64,000 nt of DNA, taken from NCBI GenBank assembly GCA_003254905.1, contig QANU01019398.1, positions 248,001-312,000 of the forward strand, read 5' to 3'. Each line of letters begins with the position of its first letter. Within the stretch, counting starts at the first letter, position 1. Below the pieces are notes generated by a model, which worked only from the letters and a program-made list of their open reading frames with translations, was not told where the DNA came from and did not search any database. Origin of the DNA: Nissolia schottii. Taxonomy: Eukaryota; Streptophyta; Magnoliopsida; Fabales; Fabaceae. A program made the position numbers and the translations under genes. This document shows positions 24,449 to 35,474 of this stretch, piece by piece.

Positions 24449-26387
24449 TGTAGTGACCCTCAGTAGGATCAGGAGGCATCTCGCGTGAGATGTCATGAGC
24501 AACTCGCGCGTGGGGGAAGTGTCTCGTGAGAAGAGTATGTAACTCGTGCGAGAAACACGCCAACTCAGCTTCGCGTTTTTTCATTGTTAGCATGTTTTTA
24601 GAAGCCCGCCTGTCCGTTTTACCCCTCATTCGCCTATATGTAAGGCTCTCCTCCCCCATTCCAACCCGCTCAGATTTGAGACTCCTTCTTCCCTATTAGA
24701 AGAATTTTTCTCAATTCTTTCTCCCTCTTAGGTGGGTTGCCACTCCTTCTTTTAAGATGACCTAGGTAGTAGGCTTTGGCGCCGCCGCCATGTTGGTGGT
24801 GGCCTACGGTGGTCCTCATGACACCGTGGCGATGCCGGAACGCCGTAGCAATTCTAGAATTGCTACTGTGGGGCCTACCAGTTTAAAGTTTTGTTTTATG
24901 GCTTCTAATGGTGGTTTGGTTGGCTTTCCAAGTGCCAATGACACGCCGCTAAGAACCCCTAGAGCTAGCGTTCCTCCGTTCCGCAACATTCCATATGAGT
25001 GGAGGTCTCAGTGCGTGGGTGGTCCCACTTTGGTGGTCCACCAATAGAGTCTGTTATGCCATACATGCTAGGAATTTGTTAGATATTCATTCAGTCTATA
25101 ACATGCTAGTAAATACTTAGACAGGTACACATGCTCAGTACATGCGATGTGATATGCCATGCCATGTGATTATGTTATATATATATGCCATGCTATATTA
25201 TGCTATGCTATGCTATGTTAGGACAGAGACCTGAACTCCTAGGTTTGATATCCTTAGAGATGCTAGGTCAAGATTTTACATAAGGTAGATACCCTAACAA
25301 GGGGCAGGTTTTGGCTAAGGTAAGACTTGGTACTTAAGTTGTCCGTTTGTGACACACATCTCTTACCTAAGAATCTTGTCCTAAGTATGGGACCTTAGTC
25401 CTAAGGTTGCACTAATAAACAAAGACTAGTTAAATAGGATATACTTGTCATAATTAGTTGCCTTAGGCCTTAATAACTTGGCAATCAAAAGACAGTTACC
25501 TAAAAGACATCACGAACAGTAGATTCTAGGATAAACAACTTAGAACAGTACGAGATCCTACAATCTTGTAACCCAGACCCAATAATAAATAGATATGAGC
25601 TCAAGGCTCCTCAATTATGGCATACGTGCCCTACCAGACCCTTGAGCACAAGGCTCCTCAGACTTAGGGTATGCATAACCTCACAGGTATCAGGGTTGCG
25701 TGCGTACCGGAACCACCCAAAAATATTCCTGGTGAAGTAAGGTCGAGCTGCGGCTCCCTTGAATTGTGCTCCTCTGCCAGGGATGTGGGCATACGTACAA
25801 TTTTACTTTCCATTTATCAACTTTTTAGTTATATTTAGTTCATTCCAATTATTCAGTTTTTCAATTGCTTTCAGTTTTATCAGTTACTTCAGTTATCCAG
25901 TTATATGCTTTATTTACCATGCTAGTTCCTTCAATATACATGTATGTATTTATATGCTATTATATCCAATACGTGTGGTTTGTGTGGTACCGAGGTAACC
26001 ACTACTGAGTTGACAACTCACCCCTTTGTCAAACCATTTTCATATTCGGCTGAGGATAGTGAGGACGTCCCCCTCGTCTAGTAGCAGCGAGGATCCAGCG
26101 TCGGTGGTAAGCTTCGCTTCGCAGTGGGGTCTACCGGAATCTTTTAGTAATTGTGCTCAGACACCTAGGGCAGGGTCAATAGTAGTTTTATGAACTTCAT
26201 TTTCAGATGTAACTCATTCATATTTCAATTCAATATTATGTAAACAGTTATTAGTTTTCAGTTATTAATCAAAGAATCAGCCAGTATTTATTTATCATTG
26301 TATTTATTTCATGTTTAGTATGCCACGTCAATGCTTTCGTAGGGAAGTAGCCCTTCGTGCGATTACGTCTTAAGTTGGGGCATGACA
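24449..26387 (+). mobile_element. solo LTR, copy 1 (1.94 kb)
   Basis: Begins TGTAGTGACCCTCAG and ends GGGGCATGACA, the TG...CA ends of an LTR. It matches, in the opposite orientation, 33425-35469 along its whole length. No gag, pol, primer-binding site or polypurine tract lies beside it, so it is a solo LTR. The flanks (CCCAA and TCCAG) do not form a clean duplication. The U3 TATA region reads CTATATGTAAGG, degraded relative to copy 2. An 85-codon frame at 24790-25047 is conserved in copy 2. It sits within the long-TIR element. Confidence 0.85.
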
Positions 26388-26626
26388 TCCAGTTCCTGCA
26401 AAGACCTCATGACCCACGCCCCAGGTCTAGATGATAATCGCGTGATGATCTCTTCTTCTCTTAGTTGGATTGAGAAATGGGTGGTTGCTAGGTCATATGA
26501 GACGTCATCGTTGAGGAGGTCAAGATAGTAGAGTGAAGCTTGAGGAGGCTTTAGGGGAGTCAGAGGTAGAAAGGGAAGAGACGAAAAGGATTTTTGAATA
26601 AAATTAATTATTCTTAGAAAACTCAC
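26388..26626 (-). pseudogene. upstream part of an unidentified ORF cut by the LTR
   Basis: ATG at 26626 opens a frame starting MSFLRIINFIQKSF and running to EEEIITRLSSRPGAW and RSLQELD before entering the LTR. The composition is protein-like (leucine/proline-rich N-terminus, then acidic) but I do not recognise the family. It may be sequence captured by the surrounding transposon, or the transposon's own small ORF. Confidence 0.3.
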
Positions 26627-26895
26627 ATAACAAGAATGGTTTATCTTGTCTTTTTTCTCTTTTTTTTTTAAATAATTTTTTAACAGTATATTTGTTTAAT
26701 GAATTATATATATAATTTATCAACCTTTTAAATATAATGTAATAGAAGGCTAAGATATGGCCATTTGGTAAATCTATAAAATAAAAAAATATATATATTA
26801 ACAATAGCTTAATAGAAAGATCAATTGAGAGAATACTTATACTTTAAGGACTAGTTGAGAAGATTTTAAAGTTCGTGGGGGTAACTTGTAAATGG

Positions 26896-27196
26896 GTCAA
26901 AGTTCAAGAGGGCCGCATATTCTTTTCCCAAAAAAAGTTTGAATAATTTTTCCTTCTTGCAACAGTGGAATTACAACTATGCCCCGAAAGGAGAAAAAAA
27001 ATTCAACTTCATTATTGAGCGCGCAAAAAACACCGACTTGTCACTTGTAACAGAATCCGTTAAACCCCAACTCCCTTTTCTCCCTCACTCTGTTCTAATC
27101 GTTCTCTCTCTCTCTGCTCTCACTCACTCTGTTCTCTGCACACACAGAGAGAGAGAAACAGAGAGTGATCGAAGATTCGGAAATCCCCTCACAACC
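26896..27196 (+). promoter_or_regulatory. probable promoter and 5' leader of the PHD-finger gene
   Basis: No clear TATA box is visible. The last 100 bp before the ATG consist of CTCTCTCTCT and GAGAGAGAGA tracts (about 27105-27165), a common feature of TATA-less plant leaders. An upstream ATG at about 26979 is out of frame with the gene. Confidence 0.45.
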
Positions 27197-30100
27197 ATGT
27201 CTTTCTCCCTCATCGACGCATGCAAGAAGAGAAGGCGGTGTCCGAAGATCTTCAGGTTCCAATCCTTCGCCGATCCGGGCTGCCCCATTGCGCCTTCCGG
27301 TCCCTTCCGCGAGAACGTGAGGACCTTCCTCCGCGAGTGCGCGGAGCTCGAGGACTACGCGGTGCAGAACAACCCTCTCTGGTGCACCCTACTCATCAGC
27401 GAGGCGACGAACCTCATGGCGCCTCTCTACACCCTCGAGGAGGACGTGTATCAGTCCCCTCACCCCTTCTGCGATCATTGCCGCTCTGCAGGTTCTCCCT
27501 CAAGTTCGCGTTTTTTTTTGTGTGATTCTTGAAAATGTGGAATTTTGGGTTGTTCATTTTTGTTTTTCTGAAATGGGAATGCTTTGTTTATGCGTGCTTG
27601 ATCGAGATGTGAAATGGCTTGTTTGAAAGTTTCGTGCTTTGTTTATTTGTGTTTGTTGGGGTTTACGTGATTTTGAACAGAGTCCTCTGGTTTTGGGTAC
27701 TGATCTGGTGGGTCATGATTTTCTTGTGGTTTTGGCCAAAATTAAAAAATGGGTATTGATTAGCGAAATAGGGTTGATTTAGTTTTCCAGGAATCTTGAT
27801 GTATTGCTTTCCTTTTTGTGGAGGGATAAGGGTTGGTTAGAACTTGGAAAGATTCATTTTTTTCTTTCATTTTATGTCACTTGTGTGTGGGTTATATAGG
27901 TTATTGATGCTGATTCTGGTGTGGTGCATATAGGTTGGAGTGGCCATTTTGTTTCAAAGAGAAGGTACCACTTCATTATCCCAATGGATAATGGGTGGCA
28001 TAAACCCTTATCTGAGGGTGCCCTAGATAACCAAAGCCACCTCTTACATGGGGTCATTCACTGCAATGGGTATGGACACTTGGTATGCATCAATGGCATA
28101 GAAGGAGGCTCCAAGTTTCTAAGTGGAAGAGAGATCATGGATCTCTGGGACAGAATTTGCACTAACATAAGAGCTAGGTATTGTAAATTATAACTCATCT
28201 TGGTTCTAGTTAGTTTTCATAAACTTGTTTGGATTGGTTTGTTTTGTAGTTTGCTAGGGATTTCCTTCACTTGCATATTTTTAGAAGGATACTAATGCCT
28301 TTTCATATTCTATGATAGTGATATACATTGTGAATTTGATGGTTTAAGTTAGTGTACATATAGCTAAATATTAGCTATTAATACCGGATGCAAATCATGG
28401 TTTGTTATCCTAATATCCCCAAATTTAAAAGATGCCCAACAATTGAAACGAATTTTTAGAAAATCACTGATGGAAGGGTTATTTCGCTAGATTGTACTTG
28501 TCCCATGAAATTTGCTAAAATTCTGGCTGGTGTGCTTTAGTTGATGCATCAATCTTGAAGTTGATTTTGAAATTCATGCAGCAACTGATTTGTATAACAT
28601 AGTGGTTTTCTGTGATGCTGACTTGGCTTGGCTTATAGATTCTGTGATGCTGACTTGGCTTGGCTTATGGATATGATTATAAGCTAGACTGAAAGCTATG
28701 TGATTTTGATTCAGCGTCTGATTTTTCACAATTTGTCTGCTTGATTTTAATCATTCACTGAAATATGGCTATCAGTTTTAGTTTTTACTGCTCTAGAAGA
28801 TATATTTCTTTGGGTTCAGCTTAAACTATGATTTGAGACTAACAATCATAATGTATCTCAAATTTATTTTGACATATCCAAACATGCCATCAATGTTTAT
28901 TGGGGGTTCTTTCTTTGTATGCACAGGAAAATTGCTGTGGAAGATGTTTCAAGGAAGAGGGGTATGGATCTTCGCCTACTCCAAGGAGTTGCTTATGGCC
29001 ACTCTTGGTTTGGTAGGTGGGGCTACAAATTTTGTCGTGGTAGCTTTGGGGTGACGGGTCATAACTACTATGAAGCAATAGAAGCTCTAGGTTCCTTGGA
29101 GCTTGATGAGATTGCAAGAGATTTAAGCAAGACAAAGTGCCAGAAAGAGATCAAACAAATGATTCGCTGCTATAGGGACATGAGTGAAACTCAGATTACC
29201 ACAATAAGGGATCTCCTCAGGTTTATGCTCACTGTCAAGTCCCGCACCCCTTTGTCCAAGATATCGGTCAGTTGCGCTGCCCCTTCTTCAGACTTGGTCT
29301 CAAGAAGTTCAACCAAACATACCTTTTCTCATAGACCGAATCCAATGAAGGAAAAGTCTGCTAGGTACAAGAAATTCAGCACTGCAGTGGCCAATATGGA
29401 TAGCAGGTGGCCTACAAGGAGGCTAGAGTTTGCGGCTGAGGTGATCGTCGATGCACTGAAGGAACAAAAGGCCGCGAAATCAGGTTCCGGTGGGATGACA
29501 AGGCAGGATGTGAGGGATGCTGCTAGGCTTCACATTGGTGACACAGGCTTGCTTGATTATGTGCTCAAGTCACTGAACAATGTGATTGTCGGAAACTATG
29601 TTGTTCGCCGCATGGTTAATCCATCAACCAGGATTCTTGAGTACACCATTCATGAGCTCGGGGATGTGTCTAAGGCTCCAGAATTGCCGGTGTCAGAGCC
29701 TGAGATGGCGATGGCCCTTGTGGACGCTCAATCTGAGTCATCATCAAGGGTGCCTGGAAATGATGTTTACAGTGATGTGTTGTACCTCTACAAGAATGTG
29801 CTGCAGAATTACCCCAATTCGGAACCTGTGGAGTCAGCAGTTCAGACCATCCTTGACTGCAGGCACTTTGTGAAGGAGTGGATTCACATGGATGAAATGG
29901 AGCAGTCTCTGACATTCATTTGCCGCCTCAAGCCGAATTTCATCGACATAAAATCTGAGCTGACTAGGGAGCCGCCTTGTGGGGAGATTGTAACGGTTCC
30001 ACTCCATGCAACTGTTGGTGACCTGAAGCATGCCGCCGAGGCTGCACTGAGGGACACATACTGCATTGCAGAGAGGCTCATAGTTACCGATATCACCGAA

Positions 30101-30475
30101 CTGATGGACTCTGGCGATGATGAGGTTCTATTTGGGATCATACAGTCTGGTATGGAGCTTTGTGTGAGGGGGATTGCCATTGATCTCTGCACCCCATTCA
30201 AGTACCAGGGCGGGGCGGATAACTGGAAGGTGAGGTGTGAGTGTGGGGCCCAGGATGATGATGGGGAGAGGATGGTGGCCTGTGACATATGTGAAGTATG
30301 GCAGCACACAAGGTGCTGTGGGATTGACGATTCTGAGACGGTACCACCGCTCTTTGTGTGTTCTGCCTGCTGTGACACACTTGCTCCGCCCAGGATTGCT
30401 ATGGATTGTGCTGATTCCTTTCTGGTCTCACCAGAGCCGCCTACACAGGTTCTGGAGTATGGATATGGTTACTGA
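27197..30475 (+). CDS. PHD-finger protein of the MS1/MMD1 and At1g33420 family (3 exons)
   Basis: Probable chromatin reader or transcriptional regulator in the nucleus. Exons 27197-27491, 27934-28177 and 28927-30475 have GT-AG borders, are in phase (295, 244, 1549 nt) and give 695 residues; I recall the Arabidopsis protein At1g33420 as close to this length. The N-terminus (MSFSLIDACKKRRRCPK) has a basic patch. The middle contains the conserved MS1-family block with HSWFGRWGYKFCRGSFG and a winged-helix-like region (TRRLEFAAEVIVDAL, MTRQDVRDAARLHIGDTGLLD). A single C4HC3 PHD finger lies at about 617-662 (CECG...CDIC...WQHTRCCG...CSACC), very near the C-terminus. MS1 and MMD1/DUET act in tapetum and male meiosis; this gene resembles At1g33420 more, so a fertility role is only an inference. 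The ATG is in an ACCATG context directly after the GA/CT-rich leader. Confidence 0.95.
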
Positions 30476-31530
30476 AATTGCTTTTGTAAAATCTCATTGC
30501 AACTATTTGTTGCTTGCTTCATGCCATTGCATATAATGATAGAAACAAACAAACTCTTTTTTTGGATATAATGTTTACAGAGAGTTTTGTACACTTGGAT
30601 ATAATGTTGACACACAGTTTTGTACATTTGTACCTCGTGTGGAAGTTTAAATACACAAACCTCTCATCAATGATACATTACACACAACCTTAGTTGCTGA
30701 ATTTTCTTGTTTCTGTCCTCATTTTGTTTGTTGAGTTCAATTATCTTTGCTCAGGTGCTTTTAAACTGCTATTTTTTCTGGTGATTTTGGAAAGTTCAAT
30801 TCCACCAAGGAAGAAGAATAACAGAAATGGCAAGAGAAGTACTTACTGAAATTTTAAATTTTAAATTTACAATTACATGGGTTCAACACCTGAAATCGAT
30901 AACACGTGCACCGATTTTAGGATTTTTACAAAAAAAGAAAAAACGAAAAATGCGGGCGCAGGTGTGCAGGTGCGTCAACGCTAAATTCAATGGTGGGGTC
31001 ACCGGTTTCAGACCTCCCTCGCTGACTGAGCCATCATGGTAGACCGCGCCATCAGACACATTTGACTCCCTCTCCCTTAGCTCCACAGTGAAGGTGCTTC
31101 AGTGCCTTTCACTCCCTTTTTGTTAATTTATACACTATTCTCCTCCATTCTTATTCATGAATTTCTACCCAGAGTAGAAATTATAAAAATACACTATTTG
31201 TGTGTAGTGTTGTGAGAAAATAAATTTAGTAAATATGGTGAGAGAGCATGTAGATACTACGGTGAATTCTATCTTACATATTTTAGAAGTCATTCAACAA
31301 AATAATAATTAAGTTCTTTGATAAACGTAATATTATTAATGACTGTTATACTTTATTTGTATACTATTTTTAAGTATGTTGTTAAAAATAGAGATATGGA
31401 GTATATTCTATGTCTGTCTTCTTGTTAGGATCCTATGTACAAAAAACGTGAGCTTATTTTGACATTTTAGAAAAAAGCTATTAATAACACATTTATTATT
31501 TTTGTTTATTAATTATTTTTTTTATTACAA
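30476..31530. other. PHD gene 3' region and intergenic DNA
   Basis: The first ~200 bp after the stop contain two near-repeats of TTGGATATAATGTT ... AGTTTTGTACA (30564-30630), probably in the 3' UTR. From 30830 to 31100 there is a GC-richer stretch without a supported ORF. The rest is AT-rich and shows nothing I can name. Confidence 0.4.
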
Positions 31531-31532
31531 GA

Positions 31533-31950
31533 GCCGTGAAATTACCCATTAGACACAGAAACATTGAGCCACAGAATCCCTTGATTCGAGCCTATTTAGA
31601 AAATGTTAGTTTGTATCAAGTGACTTCAATGCCTAATATGCAAATCAACCATGAGCTTACTAATGCGTTTGTGAAGCGTTGGAGATTAGAGACTCATACA
31701 TTTCATCTAAGTACCTCAGTGTGCAGTGGAAGATGTCACAATGTTACTTGAAATTCAATGTAATTGCTTACCTAAGACAATATTCTTGGGATCGTCGAAA
31801 ACTTGTGTTATGAACTATTTGGAAAGATTCCTAACCCTCGCGAGCGATATGCTAGGATCATTCATATCTATTGTGATTATGCGAGAATTTTGGCAATGAA
31901 ATCCGCGAACCGGAATTTGCCTCTCCCCCCCATAAAAGCATTCTCTCTCT
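31533..31950 (+). pseudogene. plant mobile domain (MAIN-like) fragment, frameshifted
   Basis: The translation includes ELTNAFVKRWRLETHTFHL, which closely resembles the signature of plant mobile domain (PMD, MAIN/MAIL-like) proteins, where a segment like ALVERWRPETHTFHLP precedes a conserved ITLEDVALLLGLP. After a frame change at about 31716 the sequence reads QCAVEDVTMLLEI, matching that second motif. A later piece (CYELFGKIPNPRERYARI, from about 31806) resembles the next conserved segment. Stops and shifts show it is a relic. PMD genes occur both as host genes and inside Mutator-like and other transposons. Confidence 0.6.
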
Positions 31951-31966
31951 CTCTCTCTCTCTCTCT
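31942..31966. repeat. (CT)n microsatellite
   Basis: About 12 CT dinucleotides follow a C-rich run. Confidence 0.9.
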
Positions 31967-32383
31967 AAATTCTTCCAACTCTTACGCTCTCTCTCGAACC
32001 TGTCTCAAATGCTGAGAAAGCAGGCACTTGTCAACAAGGCAGATGTTGATGGGGGCCGGGTTGTTCATCTGTCCCCTCCATGAATTCTGCTACACGTACA
32101 CCAAAAATCATACACCATACATACACTTCGTACTTATGTACATAAAGTTTGTGTTTTAACTCATATAATGTTTATGCACTTAATTAAGTATAGTTGAAAG
32201 TATCATTTACAAGTTTGTACTGTTTGTGCACTCGTGAAGATAAAGTTTATGCATTATTAATGGTGTATGTATGGGTGTATAAAATTGGATGTACCTGTAA
32301 CATTTTTGCCCCCTCCCTCCATAAGCGAGATGTGGACTTTCCTATTGTTACCACCCCTGAGCTGAGCTGAGCTGAGCTGGTGC

Positions 32384-32570
32384 TATGGGTTCATTCTCCT
32401 ATACATCAAGCACAAGCATCTAGAGGAGGAGGATTCGGTGTGCTGCGTCTGCATGGGGAGGAATAAAGGAGCGCCGTTCTTCCCGTGTGGGCGCACTTTT
32501 TGCAGCGTTTGTTCGAGGCTCCTGTCCCCTTTGCAATCGCTCCATCCGCAAGATTCTCCACATTTTCTAA
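32384..32570 (+). pseudogene. C3HC4 RING-finger pseudogene (C-terminal part)
   Basis: The frame through 32420-32511 reads LEEEDSVCCVCMGRNKGAPF, then FPCGRTFCSVCSR, the first half of a plant C-terminal RING finger (usual form CCVCM...PCGHTFCRVCSREL). After a deletion of about eight codons and a frame change, 32521-32570 reads SCPLCNRSIRKILHIF and stops, the normal end of this family. The RING His is replaced by Arg (CGRTFC) and the segment between the two halves is lost, so the zinc site cannot be complete. Just upstream lie four tandem GAGCT units (32357-32378). No start codon is in frame. Confidence 0.7.
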
Positions 32571-32599
32571 ACAAAGAAAAATAAAAGAATTATTGTTCC

Positions 32600-33419
32600 A
32601 TGAGGTTGGAAAAAGATAAGGTAGTTGCTGCAGTGAAAAAGTTTTGAACAGGATAAAACTAATTTTGAGAATTTGATTTACAATTGAAAATATTTGTTAT
32701 AGAATTAATATGACAATTTTTTTTTTATAAACGAATTAACATGATAAAGACTTGTGAAATAGTATTTATTGTCGTGATTCTAAATTATATTTAATATAGA
32801 TTTTCTTTTAGGTTTTTTTACTCAACCACTAACATCTCTACATTATTACTAAGAATGCAATTAAACTTGTCTGATACAATTAACATACATAATTTGAATT
32901 ATAATTCTGCAAACTAATTAATAAGAGTTCTAATTTTTAGCTTAATTTATTCTCGTACCAATCTTATAGGTACATTTTTCAAATTTTAAATTTAATCAGA
33001 CAAATATACGTGTACGTAATGGATGAGCAAGAAAATAAGTTAAACTATCTTGTAGCCTAACAACTATGATACTTTTTTGTCACTCATTTATTTGCTAGCA
33101 TTAGTAATTATTGAAATTCAATATCTATATAAAATATTATAATAAATAAATTTTCAAATTTTTATTTACTATATTTGAAATAAATAATTTTCAAAAAAGT
33201 TATAATAAAAATAATATAGTAAAAGAAAATAAATATTTTATTAATACTTTTACCAATATAAAATTTTGAATTACAAATTTAAATAATAAAAAATTAAAAT
33301 TAATTTCAACAAAACATAAATGGATTTAATTGAAATGCATTGACCGTGTAAATGGGGTTTTACACCTTCATTTAATCATATATCGACAAATCAACAAACA
33401 TAGTTGATTATTACCCACC
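32600..33419. other. AT-rich intergenic DNA
   Basis: Very AT-rich, with many short A/T runs. I see no ORF, RNA gene or repeat with clear borders. Confidence 0.5.
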
Positions 33420-33424
33420 ATTTA

Positions 33425-35469
33425 TGTCACGTCTCAACTTAGGACGTGACTACACGTAAGGCTACTTCCCTATGAAAGCATTGACGTGGCATACTACACA
33501 TGAAATAAATGCAATGATAATTAAATACTGGTTGATTCTTTAATTAATAACTGAAAACTGAAAATTGTTTACATATTATTTAAACTGAAATATGAATGAG
33601 TTACAAAGTAATAATGTCTGAAAATGAAGTTTATAAAACTACTATGGATCCTGCCCTAGGTGTCTGGAGCACAATTACAAAAAGGTTCCGGTAGACCCTA
33701 CTGCGAAGCGGAGCTCACCACTGACGCTGGATCCTCACTGCTACCGGACAAGGGGGACGTCCTCACTATCCTCAGTCGAATCTGAAAATGGTTTGACAGA
33801 GGGGTGAGTTGTTAACTCAGTGGTAGGTATCTCGGTACCACACAAACCACACGTACTGCATATAATGGCATATAAATACATACATGTATACTGAAAAAAA
33901 AATTGGCATGGTAAATAAAGCATATATATAACTGGATAACTGAAGTAACTAAATAACTGGAATAAACTGAATATAACTGAAGAAATGATAATTGGAAAGT
34001 AAAATTGTACATATGCCCACGTCCCTGGTAGAGGAGCACAATTCAGGAGAGCCGCAACTCGACGTTACTTCACCAGGAATATTTTCGGGTGGTTCTGGCC
34101 GGTACGCACGCAACCTAGATATCTGCGAGTGTACGCATATCCTAAGTCTAAGGAGCCTTGCGCTTAGGGGTCTAGTAGGGCATGCATGCCATAACTGAGG
34201 AGCCTTGCACTCTAGTAGGACACACATGTTAAGGAGCCTTACGCTCGTATCTATTTATTATTGGGTCTGGGTTACGAGATCGTAGGACCTCGTATTGTTC
34301 TAAGTCATTTATCCTAGGATCTACTATTTGTGAAGTCTTTTAGGGAACTATTTTTCAATTACCAAGTTATTAAGGCCTATGGGTACTGATTATGACAAGT
34401 GTATCCTATTTAACTAGTCTTTTTTTTATTAGTCTGACCTTAGGATTAAGGTCCCATACTTAGGACAGGATCTCCAAGTAAGAGAGGTGCATTACAAACT
34501 TACAACTTAAGAAGTCTTACCTTAGCTAGAACCTACCCCTTGTTAGGGTCTCTGCCTTAATCGGAGTCTTTATTATTAAGTCTTATGTATAATCTTAACC
34601 TAGCATCTCTGAGAATATCAAACCTAGGGGTTTAGGTCTCTATCCTAACATAACATAGCATAATATAGCATGGCATAGAGGTTTAGGTCTCTATCCTAAT
34701 ATAGCATAGCATAATATAGCATGGCATATATATATATATATATATATATAACATAATCACATGGCATGGCATATCACATCGCATTTACTAAGCGTGTATA
34801 TTTGTCTAAGTATTTACTAGCATGCTATAGACTGGATGAATATCTAACAAATTCCTAGCATGTATGGCATAATTGACTCTATTAGTGGACAACCAAAGTA
34901 AGACCACCGACGCACTGAGACCGCCATTCACCTGGAATGTCACGGAACAAAGGAACGCTGGCACTAAGGGCTCCTAGCGGCGTGGCGTTGGCACTGGGAA
35001 AGCCAATCAAACCACCATTAGAACCCATAAAACAAAACTTTAAACCAATAGGCCCCGCAGTAGTGATTCTAGCATCGCTGTACCGCGTTCCGACATCACC
35101 ACGGCGTCTTGAGGACCATTGTGGGTCACCATTAACACGACGGCAGCGTCGGAGCCTACTACCTAGGCCATCATAAAAGAAGGAGTGGCAACCCACCTAA
35201 GAGGGAGAAAGAATTGAGCAGAACTCTTGTAATAGGGAAGAAGGAGTCTGAAATCTTAGTGGGTTGGAATGGGGGGAGGAGAGCTCTATATATAGGCGAG
35301 GGAGTGGCCAAACGAACGGGCCAGACCTCTGAAAACGCGCTAACAGTGAAAAAACACAGAGATGAGTCGACGCGTGTCTCGCGCGAGACACCTCTCCTAA
35401 AACGTATTGCGCGAGTTGCTCATGGTGTCTCGCGCTAGATGCCTCCTGATCCTGCTGAGGGTCGCTACA
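33425..35469 (-). mobile_element. solo LTR, copy 2 (2.05 kb) with 5-bp target duplication
   Basis: On the minus strand it runs TGTAGCGACCCTCAG ... GACGTGACA. It is flanked by a perfect 5-bp duplication, ATTTA at 33420-33424 and at 35470-35474, which proves both borders. It is the inverted homologue of copy 1. A TATATATA core (35287-35294, minus-strand CCTATATATAG) is intact and followed by a transcribed-type region. A 104-codon frame (34882-35196, minus) starts MGCHSFFYDGLGSRL and shares the PSAN-TPL and WRSQCVGG-LVVH blocks with copy 1. No internal retroelement genes are attached. The parent family is not identified. Confidence 0.93.
34630..34751. repeat. local tandem duplication and (TA)n inside solo LTR copy 2
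   Basis: A unit of about 51 bp beginning GGTTTAGGTCTCTATCCTAA and ending AGCATGGCATA occurs twice in a row, followed by a TA run (about 34729-34751). Copy 1 of the LTR has only one such unit, so this is a later change. Confidence 0.8.
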
Positions 35470-35474
35470 ATTTA

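Larger units (their letters stand above)
23814..26895. mobile_element. DNA transposon with ~245-bp inverted repeats, split by a solo LTR
   Basis: The segment at about 23814-24055 is an inverted copy of about 26648-26895. Shared landmarks include AACTTTAAAATCTT, ATCTTTCTATTAAGCTAT, AGCCTTCTATTACATTATA and ATTCATTAAACAAATATA. Long terminal inverted repeats of this size are typical of Mutator-like elements. Removing the 1939-bp LTR inside leaves about 1.14 kb. It carries no recognisable transposase, only an unidentified ORF pair broken by the LTR, so it may be non-autonomous or have captured host sequence. I could not place its outer ends exactly or find a 9-bp target duplication. Confidence 0.65.

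Noticed and set aside
29884..30378. 164-codon antisense frame within the PHD gene
   Set aside because: Mirror of a GC-rich conserved exon; no family similarity and no promoter.
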